From assembly GCA_003282985.1 (NCBI GenBank), contig QBYE01000005.1, positions 1-64,000 on the forward strand: a stretch of DNA of 64,000 nucleotides. The letters are read 5' to 3'. The translations under genes were made by a program, and so were the position numbers. Under the pieces are notes generated by a model, which saw only the letters and a program-made list of their open reading frames with translations, did not search any database and was not told where the DNA came from. Origin of the DNA: Pelagibacteraceae bacterium AG-325-E08 (GTDB lineage Bacteria > Pseudomonadota > Alphaproteobacteria > Pelagibacterales > Pelagibacteraceae). Each line of letters starts with the position of its first letter. The stretch's first letter is position 1. Positions 48,977 through 58,031 of the stretch are shown here, one piece after another.

Positions 48977-49318
48977 ATGAAAGAAGAAATAACATACGAT
49001 ATTTTTGATAAAGTTGATATTAGAGTTGGAACAGTGGTTTCAGTAAAGAAAAATGAAAAAGCTAGAAAACCCTCATTGGTTGTTGAAGTAGATTTTGGAG
49101 AAGAAATTGGTATTAAGCAATCATCAGCTCAGATTACTCATTACTACAATGAAGAAAATTTAAAAGGTAAACAGGTTATAGGTGTTTGCAATTTTGCTGA
49201 AAAAAATATTGCTGGAGTAGTTTCACAAGTTTTGATTTTAGGTTCAATCGATAAAGAAGGAAAAGTAATCTTAGTACATCCATCTCAAAAATCTGAAAAC
49301 GGTCTTCCTATAGCCTAA
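48977..49318 (+). CDS. csaA: CsaA-type tRNA-binding-domain chaperone
   Basis: This 113-residue OB-fold protein has the opening FDKVDIRVGTVVSV, GIKQSSAQITHYY and a C-terminal ILVHPSQKSENGLPIA, matching CsaA closely in length and motif order. The family has been linked to protein export chaperoning and tRNA binding. It is 4 bases upstream of a LysE-type exporter. Confidence 0.92.
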   Translation: MKEEITYDIFDKVDIRVGTVVSVKKNEKARKPSLVVEVDFGEEIGIKQSSAQITHYYNEENLKGKQVIGVCNFAEKNIAGVVSQVLILGSIDKEGKVILVHPSQKSENGLPIA

Positions 49319-49322
49319 TTTC

Positions 49323-49913
49323 ATGCACCCTGAAATTTTATCAATGGCTTTATTTTGGATAGTAGCAGCCTACACCCCAGGTCCGAACAATGTAATAGCT
49401 TCTTATTCAGGTTTTAATTTTGGTATAAAAAAAACATTACCACATATTTTTGGAGTTGCATTAGGATTTACTTTTCTGATTTTTCTATTAACAATTGGTT
49501 TAGTTAATGTCTTCAAAATATTTCCTATTATTCAAGTTTCTTTAAAATATTTAGGAAGTATTTTTTTAGTTTACTTAGCTTATAAAATTTATTTTTCTAA
49601 GATAGATAGTGAGAAAAAAAATGAAAACCCAGTAAAGTTCATTGAGACATTTCTTTTTCAATTCTTAAATCCTAAAGGTGTATTAATTGGTATAATTATT
49701 GTATCAACTTATGTCGAACATGGAGAGAACTATGTGAAATATGCGACTCAAGTTATTCTTTTTGCATTCTTAGTTTCTTTAAGCAGCATTACTTTTTGGA
49801 CATTTGTAGGTAAATATCTTAGGAAATTTGCGACAAATGAGAAATTTATTAAATACTTTAATTGTGTTATGTCACTGCTTCTTATTTTAAGCATAATTAC
49901 TTTTTATATATAA
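49323..49913 (+). CDS. LysE/RhtB family exporter (second)
   Basis: This is a 196-residue protein with about six membrane segments. The N-terminal AYTPGPNNVIASYSGFNFG is the strict TPGPNN signature of the family and LNPKGVLIGI the central conserved segment. Compare the first exporter in this window, which lacks the NN. Probably exports an amino acid. It sits between csaA and aconitase with 3-4 base gaps. Confidence 0.88.
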   Translation: MHPEILSMALFWIVAAYTPGPNNVIASYSGFNFGIKKTLPHIFGVALGFTFLIFLLTIGLVNVFKIFPIIQVSLKYLGSIFLVYLAYKIYFSKIDSEKKNENPVKFIETFLFQFLNPKGVLIGIIIVSTYVEHGENYVKYATQVILFAFLVSLSSITFWTFVGKYLRKFATNEKFIKYFNCVMSLLLILSIITFYI

Positions 49914-49916
49914 TAC

Positions 49917-52586
49917 ATGAAACCAGGTACAAAAAATTCATACAATTCATTAACAGATTTAAAGATTAATAATAAAGACTTTAAAATTTTTTCTTTATCT
50001 AAAGCTGAGACTAATGGCCTAGATGGTATATCAAAGCTACCCAAATCCCTTAAGGTATTACTTGAAAATCTTTTAAGATATGAAGATGACTTGTCAGTTA
50101 CTAAAAATCAAATTGAAGCAATAAAAAATTGGCTAAAAGAAAAAAAATCTAAAACTGAAATAGCATATAGACCAGCAAGAGTTTTACTTCAAGACTATAC
50201 TGGAATACCTGCAGTAGCAGATCTTGCTGCTATGCGAGAAGCTGTTAAGGACAAAAATAAAGATCCAAATACAATTAACCCTCTTTCAGCTGTAGACCTT
50301 GTTATTGACCACTCGGTACAAGTAGACCAATCTGCAAAAGCAGACTCTTTTGATAAAAATGTTGAAATTGAATTTAATAGAAATGGAGAACGATACTCTT
50401 TTCTTAAATGGGGACAACAGGCATTTAATAACTTTAGAATAGTTCCACCAGGAACGGGGATTTGTCATCAAGTTAATCTTGAATATCTTTCAAAAGTTGT
50501 TTGGTCAGCTGAGTACGAAGGTCAAAATTATTTATTTCCTGATACACTTGTTGGTACAGATAGTCATACAACAATGGTTAATGGCTTGTCTGTTTTAGGA
50601 TGGGGTGTTGGAGGTATAGAAGCAGAAGCAGGAATGTTAGGTCAGCCAATATCTATGTTAATTCCAGAAGTTATTGGTTTTGAAGTAAAAAATAAAATGC
50701 CTGAGGGCACTACAGCTACCGACTTAGTTTTAACAGTTGTTAAGATGTTAAGAGATAAGGGTGTTGTTGGAAAATTTGTAGAGTTTTATGGTGATGGTTT
50801 GAAGAATTTAACTCTAGCTGATCGAGCAACAATAGCAAATATGGCTCCAGAGTATGGTGCAACGTGTGGATTTTTTCCAATAGATGATGAGACATTAAAA
50901 TATTTAAAATTTTCTGGAAGAGATCAGTCCACAGTAAAAATAGTGGAGGAGTATGCAAAAGCTCAAGGATTATGGGCGAGTGATGATATTGAATTTACAG
51001 ATGCTTTAACTCTGGATATGTCTACAATAGTACCTACAATTTCTGGACCAAAAAGACCTCAAGACAAAGTTTTGCTAACTGATGCATCAACAAGCTTTAA
51101 AAAAAGTTTTAAAGAAATAACTAATAAAAAAGATTTCTCAATAGCTAAAGTTCCTAATACTGATTATGAAATAAAAGATGGATCTATTCTAATTGCAGCA
51201 ATTACATCTTGCACAAATACTTCAAATCCAAACGTTCTTATAGGAGCAGGTTTGCTTGCAAAAAAAGCTGTAGAGCTTGGTCTTGATGTAAAACCTTGGG
51301 TAAAAACTTCGTTAGCTCCAGGGTCTCAAGTGGTTACAGATTATTTAGCCAAAGCTGGCTTAAACATTTATTTAGACAAATTAGGTTTTAATTTGGTTGG
51401 TTATGGCTGCACTACATGCATTGGAAATTCTGGTCCATTGGCAGATAATATAGTTGAAGCTATCCAAAAAGAAGATATTTACGGTGTTTCAGTTTTATCT
51501 GGAAATAGAAATTTTGAAGGAAGAATTTCTCCTCATATTAAAGCAAATTATTTAGCATCTCCTCCTTTAGTAGTTGCTTATGCTTTAGCGGGACATATGG
51601 AATTTGATTTGTACAAAGACTCTTTTGGAAAAGGTAAAAATGGAAATGATATTTTTATGAAAGATATTTGGCCGACTAATAAAGAAATAGAAGAAACTCT
51701 TAAATCATCTTTAAACGCTGAAATGTTTGTTAAAAGATACTCAAATGTTTCTGAAGGACCAAAACAGTGGCAAGAAATCAAAACAGAAAAAACAAGCATT
51801 TATAATTGGGAAGAAAATTCTACCTATGTAAAAAAACCTCCTTTTTTTGACAACCTTCCAGATGAACCAGAGGGTTTTCAAGAAATTAAAGATGCTAGAC
51901 CATTACTGATCTTAGGTGATATGGTCACGACAGATCACATTTCACCCGCTGGAAATATTCAGAAAGAAAGCCCTACTGGTGAATATTTTATGAAACATCA
52001 AATATTACCCAAAGATTATAATTCCTATGGTTCAAGAAGAGGTAATCATGAAGTCATGATGAGAGGAACTTTTGCTAATATAAGAATTAGGAATGAAATG
52101 GCCCCAGGTACAGAGGGGGGTTTTACTAAGCTATACCCTGAAGATAAAGTAATGCCAATTTATGATGCAGTTGTGGAATATAAAAAAAGAGGAACAGACC
52201 TAGTTGTTATTGGAGGCAAAGAGTATGGAACAGGTTCTTCTAGAGATTGGGCTGCTAAAGGAACAAAACTATTAGGAGTAAAAACTGTAATTGCTGAAAG
52301 CTTTGAAAGAATTCATAGATCAAATTTGATTGGTATGGGTATTTTACCATTACAATTTATTGATAAAATAGATAGAAAAAAACTTAATTTAATTGGATCT
52401 GAGTTAATAAGTGTAATGGAAATTGAAAATGGAATTAACCCTTCTGATAAGATTAAGGTTGAAATAAAGTATGCCTCAGGAGAGATCAAAAAGATTCAAA
52501 CATTATGTAGGATCGATACTAAAAATGAATTAGAGTATTATAAAAACGGAGGCATATTACAATATGTCCTTAGAAATATGATTTAA
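49917..52586 (+). CDS. acnA: Aconitate hydratase A
   Basis: This TCA-cycle enzyme converts citrate to isocitrate with a 4Fe-4S cluster. The 889-residue length suits AcnA. Cluster cysteines are visible in ITSCTNTSNP and YGCTTCIGNSG. DLVIDHSVQVD near the start, GTDSHTTMVNGL and the C-terminal swivel domain motifs GDMVTTDHISPAG and GSSRDWAAKGT are all present. It is packed between an exporter and a YfgM-like gene, with 2-3 base spacers. Confidence 0.97.
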   Translation: MKPGTKNSYNSLTDLKINNKDFKIFSLSKAETNGLDGISKLPKSLKVLLENLLRYEDDLSVTKNQIEAIKNWLKEKKSKTEIAYRPARVLLQDYTGIPAVADLAAMREAVKDKNKDPNTINPLSAVDLVIDHSVQVDQSAKADSFDKNVEIEFNRNGERYSFLKWGQQAFNNFRIVPPGTGICHQVNLEYLSKVVWSAEYEGQNYLFPDTLVGTDSHTTMVNGLSVLGWGVGGIEAEAGMLGQPISMLIPEVIGFEVKNKMPEGTTATDLVLTVVKMLRDKGVVGKFVEFYGDGLKNLTLADRATIANMAPEYGATCGFFPIDDETLKYLKFSGRDQSTVKIVEEYAKAQGLWASDDIEFTDALTLDMSTIVPTISGPKRPQDKVLLTDASTSFKKSFKEITNKKDFSIAKVPNTDYEIKDGSILIAAITSCTNTSNPNVLIGAGLLAKKAVELGLDVKPWVKTSLAPGSQVVTDYLAKAGLNIYLDKLGFNLVGYGCTTCIGNSGPLADNIVEAIQKEDIYGVSVLSGNRNFEGRISPHIKANYLASPPLVVAYALAGHMEFDLYKDSFGKGKNGNDIFMKDIWPTNKEIEETLKSSLNAEMFVKRYSNVSEGPKQWQEIKTEKTSIYNWEENSTYVKKPPFFDNLPDEPEGFQEIKDARPLLILGDMVTTDHISPAGNIQKESPTGEYFMKHQILPKDYNSYGSRRGNHEVMMRGTFANIRIRNEMAPGTEGGFTKLYPEDKVMPIYDAVVEYKKRGTDLVVIGGKEYGTGSSRDWAAKGTKLLGVKTVIAESFERIHRSNLIGMGILPLQFIDKIDRKKLNLIGSELISVMEIENGINPSDKIKVEIKYASGEIKKIQTLCRIDTKNELEYYKNGGILQYVLRNMI

Positions 52587-52588
52587 AT

Positions 52589-53233
52589 ATGGATGAAGAA
52601 ATCTCAATAATTGATAGCAATACAAGAAATCAAAAAATTAAAGATTTTTTTATAAATAATAAAAAAATATTAGCAACAATTACAATTTTTTTAATATTTT
52701 CAATATTAAGTTTTTACATATATCAAATTTATAAAGACCAACATAAAGAGAAGATTTCAAATAGATATAATAGTGCAATAATTGAACATAAGAACGGTGA
52801 TGACTCTAAAATTATCTTTGAGATGAAAGAAATTATTGAGGATAAAAACAGCACATATTCTCCTTTGGCACTATATTATTTGATCGACGAAAATTTGATA
52901 AAAGACAAAAATGAAATTAATTATTTATTTGATGTTCTTATAAATAAAACTTCCTTAGATTATGAAATTAAAAATCTTATAATATATAAAAAGGCTCTTT
53001 TTAATGCTGATACGACTAATGAAAATGAATTATTGAATATATTGAACCCCATCATTAATTCAAAAAGCATTTGGAAGTCACATGGATTATATTTATTGGC
53101 AGAATATTTTTACTCAAAAAATGAAAAACAAAAGTCAAAAGAATTTTTTAATCAAATACTAAATACAAAAAATGCTAATACGGATATAATAAAAGAAACC
53201 CAAAAAAGATTAAACCGAGATCTTAGTGAATAA
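52589..53233 (+). CDS. YfgM-like membrane-anchored TPR protein
   Basis: 214 residues. A short cytoplasmic tail, one membrane helix (about 29-47) and a periplasmic helical region with TPR-like pairs (SPLALYYLI, HGLYLLAEYFY). Location immediately upstream of a BamB-like gene is the YfgM position in proteobacteria. YfgM associates with the Sec translocon and periplasmic chaperones. Lysine- and asparagine-rich, weakly conserved; call rests on topology and context. It overlaps the next gene by 8 bases. Confidence 0.68.
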   Translation: MDEEISIIDSNTRNQKIKDFFINNKKILATITIFLIFSILSFYIYQIYKDQHKEKISNRYNSAIIEHKNGDDSKIIFEMKEIIEDKNSTYSPLALYYLIDENLIKDKNEINYLFDVLINKTSLDYEIKNLIIYKKALFNADTTNENELLNILNPIINSKSIWKSHGLYLLAEYFYSKNEKQKSKEFFNQILNTKNANTDIIKETQKRLNRDLSE

Positions 53234-54524
53234 ACTATTAATATTTATCTTAATTTCTTTTCTTCTAAATAATTGTTCATTAAACAAGAATTCAAAACTA
53301 TGGAATGAGAAAGAAAAAATTGAAAATGTAAACAAGAATTTAAAAAAAATTCTTGTTGAAAAAGAAAATGTAGTGAGTGAATTAAATGCTTCATTAAAAT
53401 TAAACTTGTCTAAAAGTCAAAATAATAAAAAAACTAATAATAAACTCAATAACTTTGGATCACTGGAATATGAAGGACATCTTAATAAAATTGCAACTCA
53501 TAAATTTTCAAAATTTGAAAATTTTGCGCAATCTAATTTTGAACCATTATTTTTAGATAATGGTTTAATATTTTTTAATAAAAAAGGAGACATCATAAGA
53601 ATTGATGAAAATAAAAAAATTTCTTGGAAAAAAAATTATTATTCTAAAAATGAAAAAAAATTAAATCTAATTTTGTCACTTTCTTTGGTAAATAATAACT
53701 TAATAGTAGCTGATAACGTGTCAAAAATCTTTTCAATTAATAGCAATTCAGGAGATTTAATATGGTCTAATAAAAGTGATTATCCATTTAATTCAGAAAT
53801 AAAAATTAAAGATAACAAATTTTTTGTAGTTGATTATAAAAATATTTTAAGATGTTTTTATTTAAATGATGGTTCTGAATGTTGGAATGTACAGACAGAA
53901 GACTCTTTTACTGTTTCAAAATCAAAATTTTCGTTAATAATTAAAGATAACTTAATTATTTTTAATAATTCAATAGGGGATATTACAGCAGTTGACATAT
54001 CCTCAGGATTAATACAATGGCAACTTCCCACCCAAAAAAGCACTATTACTAATGAGACGTATAATTTTAACTACTCAAAATTAATAAGTGATGGTAATTC
54101 AATTTATTTTTCAAATAATAAAGATCAATTTTATTCAGTTGATTTGAAAACTGGAACAACTAATTGGATTAATGAAATTAATTCTATTTTAACACCTATT
54201 ATAGTTGATGATTTTATTTTTACCGTTTCAAATAGTGGACATCTTTTTACTCTTCAAAACAAACAGGGTAATATAATTAAGATTAACAATCTTTATAAAA
54301 ATTATGATCAAAAAAAAAGAAAGAATTTAAAACCAACAGGTTTTTCTATTGGTAGTAATAAACTTTATCTAAGTAATTCAGATGGAAGTTTAATAATAAT
54401 AAATTTAAATTCAGGAGATGTGTTAAAAGCTGAAAAAGTTGCTCGCAACTTTATATCGAAACCTTACATTCAAGGTGGAAATTTATTTGTTGTTAAAAAT
54501 GGATCTATAATTCAATATGATTAA
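53226..54524 (+). CDS. bamB: BamB-like PQQ-propeller outer-membrane lipoprotein
   Basis: It starts at GTG 53226. The 432-residue precursor has a lipoprotein signal with LLNNC as lipobox (Cys near residue 17). Propeller repeats follow, with recurring ISWKKN, LIWSNK, CWNVQ, IQWQLP and TNWINE tryptophan-bearing blade motifs and matching 'NSGDL / SSGLI / KTGTT' turns. BamB is an accessory subunit of the BAM complex. The genomic neighbour usually following it, der, is absent here; a cupin-like gene takes its place. Confidence 0.8.
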   Translation: MNKLLIFILISFLLNNCSLNKNSKLWNEKEKIENVNKNLKKILVEKENVVSELNASLKLNLSKSQNNKKTNNKLNNFGSLEYEGHLNKIATHKFSKFENFAQSNFEPLFLDNGLIFFNKKGDIIRIDENKKISWKKNYYSKNEKKLNLILSLSLVNNNLIVADNVSKIFSINSNSGDLIWSNKSDYPFNSEIKIKDNKFFVVDYKNILRCFYLNDGSECWNVQTEDSFTVSKSKFSLIIKDNLIIFNNSIGDITAVDISSGLIQWQLPTQKSTITNETYNFNYSKLISDGNSIYFSNNKDQFYSVDLKTGTTNWINEINSILTPIIVDDFIFTVSNSGHLFTLQNKQGNIIKINNLYKNYDQKKRKNLKPTGFSIGSNKLYLSNSDGSLIIINLNSGDVLKAEKVARNFISKPYIQGGNLFVVKNGSIIQYD

Positions 54525-54526
54525 AT

Positions 54527-54955
54527 ATGTTTTTAAGATTCTTAGAAAAAATTGGAAGAAAAAAAGTTGTTTTAGATAGAGGACCCTCCCATCCTAGATA
54601 TGCTGAAGCTAAACCATGGATGAATAGGTACTATGTTCTTTTGAGACATAGACCAAAATGGTTTCCCTTTAACATCTTGATCCATGAAATGTTGGCTGAT
54701 GATCATGGAGACGGAGTTCATAATCATACATTTCCTTATATTACGATAATATTAAGAGGAGGTTATTGGGAAACTTTGACCACAGGAAAATTTTGGAGAC
54801 CACCAGGATACATTGGTTTTAGATCAGCTAATAATTTACATAGAGTTGATTTAAAACCTGGTACGAAGCCTTTAACTATATTTATTTCAGGTCCTTTTGG
54901 ATTGAGACGTGGACCAAGATCAGAGTACGGAATAGATTTTAAAACAAAAAAATGA
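54527..54955 (+). CDS. Cupin-like hypothetical protein
   Basis: A 142-residue protein I cannot assign to a named family. It has a cupin-style metal set: H65 and H67 in DGVHNHTF, E82 in WETL and H105 in NLHRVDL, with GGYW and PPGYIGFR turns between. Such an arrangement suggests a metal-dependent small-molecule sensor or enzyme. It starts 2 bases after bamB and overlaps zapE by 4 bases, so it is likely co-translated with both. Confidence 0.68.
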   Translation: MFLRFLEKIGRKKVVLDRGPSHPRYAEAKPWMNRYYVLLRHRPKWFPFNILIHEMLADDHGDGVHNHTFPYITIILRGGYWETLTTGKFWRPPGYIGFRSANNLHRVDLKPGTKPLTIFISGPFGLRRGPRSEYGIDFKTKK

Positions 54956-55998
54956 ATTTAAACAAATTATTTTTAAATCATTGTGAAGATAAGCAATATG
55001 AAATTAATCAAAATCAAATTGATATAATAGATAAACTTAAGGAATTCTATTCAAGTAATTTTAATCAAAATTTTCTAAAAAAATTTTTTAAAAAAGAGAA
55101 GAACAAATTAGGATTCTACTTAGTTGGAGATGTAGGAGTTGGTAAAACGATGATTCTTAATTTTTTTTTTAAAACATTAAAGGAAAAAAAATTGAGACTT
55201 CATTTTAATGAATTTATGATTAAATTTCATAATCATATTTTTGAAAATAAAGATAAGGAAAATGGAATCAAAAATTTTGTAAAAGATTTAAGTAAAAAAA
55301 CTGAAATTCTTTACTTTGATGAATTTCAAGTCACTAATATCGTTGATGCAATGATTTTAGGAAGATTGTTTGAAAAGATATTTGAGGAAAATATTAAAGT
55401 TATTTTTTCGTCAAATATACTTATAAAAGACCTTTATAAAGATGGTTTGCAAAGAGATCAATTTATTCCATTTATTAAAATTTTAGAAAATTATTGTTTT
55501 CAGAAGGAACTATTAATTGATGAGGATTATCGCTCAAGTAAAAATGTGAATTTAGAAAGATTTTTATCTCCAATTGATAAATCAACAAATTTTATATTTA
55601 ATAAATATTTTAGAAAAGTTACTAAGAATAAAAAAAAGACACTAAAAATTTTAGAAATAAAAGGACGTCAATTAAGATTAGAAAATTTTTATGATGGAGT
55701 TATAAAATTTAACTTTGATGAATTATTTGATAAAAACTTAGGATCTGAGGATTATATAGCGATCGCTGATATTAGTGACTTTATCTTTATTATAAACTTA
55801 CCTAAATTTGATAAAAATAATTCTAATCAACAACAAAGATTTATTACTTTTATTGATATTATTTATGAAAAAAGAATTCCATTAATGATTACATCTGAGG
55901 AAAATTTAAAATTTTTAGAATCATCTAATAATTTGAATGAACCATTTAAAAGAACCATCAGTCGATTACATGAACTAACCTCAAAGAATTATTCATAG
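54952..55998 (+). CDS. zapE: AFG1-family ATPase ZapE
   Basis: 348 residues. Walker A is GDVGVGKT (59-66) and Walker B ILYFDEFQV near 114-122. A sensor-1-like IFSSN and the RDQFIPFI segment are characteristic of AFG1/ZapE. In E. coli ZapE acts on the Z ring under stress; mitochondrial relatives take part in protein quality control. It overlaps the preceding cupin-like gene and is followed 3 bases later by yjbQ. Confidence 0.88.
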   Translation: MNLNKLFLNHCEDKQYEINQNQIDIIDKLKEFYSSNFNQNFLKKFFKKEKNKLGFYLVGDVGVGKTMILNFFFKTLKEKKLRLHFNEFMIKFHNHIFENKDKENGIKNFVKDLSKKTEILYFDEFQVTNIVDAMILGRLFEKIFEENIKVIFSSNILIKDLYKDGLQRDQFIPFIKILENYCFQKELLIDEDYRSSKNVNLERFLSPIDKSTNFIFNKYFRKVTKNKKKTLKILEIKGRQLRLENFYDGVIKFNFDELFDKNLGSEDYIAIADISDFIFIINLPKFDKNNSNQQQRFITFIDIIYEKRIPLMITSEENLKFLESSNNLNEPFKRTISRLHELTSKNYS

Positions 55999-56001
55999 AA
56001 A

Positions 56002-56421
56002 ATGAGACAAGAATTTTTGAATTATCAAATCAATACAAATGGTCAACAGCTTTACGAGTTCACTTCAGAAATTGTTCAATGGGTAAACAAAAATAAATTT
56101 AAAAATGGTATTTTAAATTTAAATATTCAACATACTAGCGCATCATTAGTTGTTCAAGAAAATGCAGATCCAGATGTTCGAACAGATTTAATAAATTATT
56201 TTGATAAACTTGTTCCAATGGATAAATCTCTTTATATTCATACCACAGAAGGTAAAGATGATATGCCAGCTCATATTAAATCCTCTTTAACAAATAATCA
56301 GATAACTTTAAGCATTAAAAATAGCAAAATTATACTTGGAACATGGCAGGGATTATATCTTTTTGAACATAGATTAGATCCTCAAATAAGAAAAATTTTA
56401 TTCCATTTTTTAGGTGATTAA
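56002..56421 (+). CDS. yjbQ: YjbQ/UPF0047 family protein
   Basis: 139 residues. NIQHTSASLVVQENADPDVRTDL and LGTWQGLYLFEHR are clear signatures of the UPF0047 family; the conserved His residues and the C-terminal E-H-R are intact. Some members have thiamin-phosphate synthase side activity; the physiological role is uncertain. It is the last plus-strand gene before a long minus-strand run. Confidence 0.9.
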   Translation: MRQEFLNYQINTNGQQLYEFTSEIVQWVNKNKFKNGILNLNIQHTSASLVVQENADPDVRTDLINYFDKLVPMDKSLYIHTTEGKDDMPAHIKSSLTNNQITLSIKNSKIILGTWQGLYLFEHRLDPQIRKILFHFLGD

Positions 56422-56426
56422 AATTT

Positions 56427-56888
56427 TTATCGGTATGGATCGTAAGCCCACTGTAATATTGCTTGTCTTTGTCTCTTTCTACATCCTAAGTCACCTTTTT
56501 CACAATTTTTTTCTATTGCCAAAACGTGTCTTCTAAAGTTTTTCCATCTTTTAATTTGGATTTCGTCTATATGAGGAATTCTTCTTCCATTAGTATATCT
56601 ACAATACCATTGAAACCAACCCAGAGGATCCTCTTTGAAAATCCATCCCTTTTCAATCCAGTGTTCTCTTGATAATCCTGATACCACTTTAAATCTATTG
56701 AGATTAACATCAAAAGTTTTGCTAATTTTTACGTTTTTAAACCATATTTTTGGATATTCTTTTACATTTAATCCAAAATAAGATCCTCCAAACACTCCTA
56801 ACTCCATCATTCTTTTTGGTGTTAATTCTGGCTTAAAAATTTTATAAAAATCTAAATTATCGACTTTCTTTTTTAAAATTTTTTTCAT
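56427..56888 (-). CDS. Conserved-looking hypothetical protein
   Basis: A 153-residue basic, tryptophan- and arginine-rich protein that I cannot name. The stretch with EHWIEKGWIF, DPLGWFQWYCRYTNGRR and RWKNFRRHV suggests a compact soluble domain. Four cysteines occur, three of them clustered near the C terminus (NCEKGDLGC region). It is 12 bases downstream of the diaminopropionate ammonia-lyase and closes the minus-strand run. Confidence 0.6.
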   Translation of the reverse strand: MKKILKKKVDNLDFYKIFKPELTPKRMMELGVFGGSYFGLNVKEYPKIWFKNVKISKTFDVNLNRFKVVSGLSREHWIEKGWIFKEDPLGWFQWYCRYTNGRRIPHIDEIQIKRWKNFRRHVLAIEKNCEKGDLGCRKRQRQAILQWAYDPYR

Positions 56889-56900
56889 TAAAACACTATT

Positions 56901-58028
56901 TTATTGATTTATTAATTTTTGATACATTTCTTTGTCTGTATCTCCCTCACATCCAATTAGTAAAACATTTGAATTTTTATTTAGTTGCATTTTTTCTTTT
57001 ATTTTCTCATTTTCACAACTTGAAATTAAACTTATTACTCCCGGTGTTGAGTTTTCTCCTGCAATAATTTTTTCATCACTAAAGTTTGCATTTCCAAGTA
57101 ATTTCATAGTTTTTGCAATATCATCATCTGGTAAACTAATACAATATTTAACTGAATTTTTTAATATTTCCCATGGGACCAAAGATACTTCTCCACAAGA
57201 CATTCCACCCATTAAACTTTCTCTTATAATGTCAATTTTTTCTATTTTGCCTGTTCTAATGCTTTCCAAAACACATGCTGCACTATCAGGTTCTACAACT
57301 ACAGTTATTGGTATATTTTTAAGATATCTTGCAACACCAGCAATCATTGCTCCAGCCATACCACCCACACCTGCTTGTAAAATTATGTGAGAAATTTTGT
57401 TATGATCAAGCTGGTCAACAATTTCTTTCATCATAACTGCATATCCAGCCATAGTATATTTTGGAACAGTAATATATTCTTTCCAAGCAACATCTTGAAT
57501 TATCTGCCAATTATTTTTGGTTGATTGTTTAATACATTCAATTAATGAACTTTCATAATTACCTTTTACTTTAATTACATCTGCGCCGAGATCAGACATC
57601 ACTTTACCTCTAGCATCGGTAACATATTCACTAATAAAAATTTTGCATTTAAGACCTAGTCTTTTAGCACCCCATGCTACTGATCTTCCATGATTACCTG
57701 CAGTCGCCGTTGCAACTATGATATCTTTATTTCCTTTTGTAACTTTTTCTACAGCATATGCCCCTCCAAGTGCTTTGAAAGACTTTAGGTCAAAACGTTT
57801 ACTCTCATCTTTATAAAAAATTTTATTTAGATTTAATTCTTTTGATAATTTATTTAATTCTACCAAAGGAGTTGGAGAATATCCTTTCCAATTAGATATT
57901 TTTGTATAAGCATCATCAATATCATCTTTGGATAATGAATTTAAAATTTGATTTTTGTTAAAAGAGAACTTTTGGTTTTCAAGAAATTCGGTAAGTTTCC
58001 ATAAATGACCATTAGACAAGATTGACAT
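56901..58028 (-). CDS. dpaL: Diaminopropionate ammonia-lyase-like PLP enzyme
   Basis: 375 residues, fold type II PLP protein. The Schiff-base Lys is K85 in DLKSFKALGGAYAV. ATATAGNHGRSVAWGAK and the PLP-phosphate loop QAGVGGMAGAM are present, as is GGMSCGEVSLVPW, a stretch I associate with DpaL. The family converts 2,3-diaminopropionate to pyruvate and ammonia. It is a little shorter than E. coli YgeX. Only 3 bases separate it from the upstream glutamine-synthetase-like gene. Confidence 0.82.
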   Translation of the reverse strand: MSILSNGHLWKLTEFLENQKFSFNKNQILNSLSKDDIDDAYTKISNWKGYSPTPLVELNKLSKELNLNKIFYKDESKRFDLKSFKALGGAYAVEKVTKGNKDIIVATATAGNHGRSVAWGAKRLGLKCKIFISEYVTDARGKVMSDLGADVIKVKGNYESSLIECIKQSTKNNWQIIQDVAWKEYITVPKYTMAGYAVMMKEIVDQLDHNKISHIILQAGVGGMAGAMIAGVARYLKNIPITVVVEPDSAACVLESIRTGKIEKIDIIRESLMGGMSCGEVSLVPWEILKNSVKYCISLPDDDIAKTMKLLGNANFSDEKIIAGENSTPGVISLISSCENEKIKEKMQLNKNSNVLLIGCEGDTDKEMYQKLINQ

Positions 58029-58031
58029 ATC

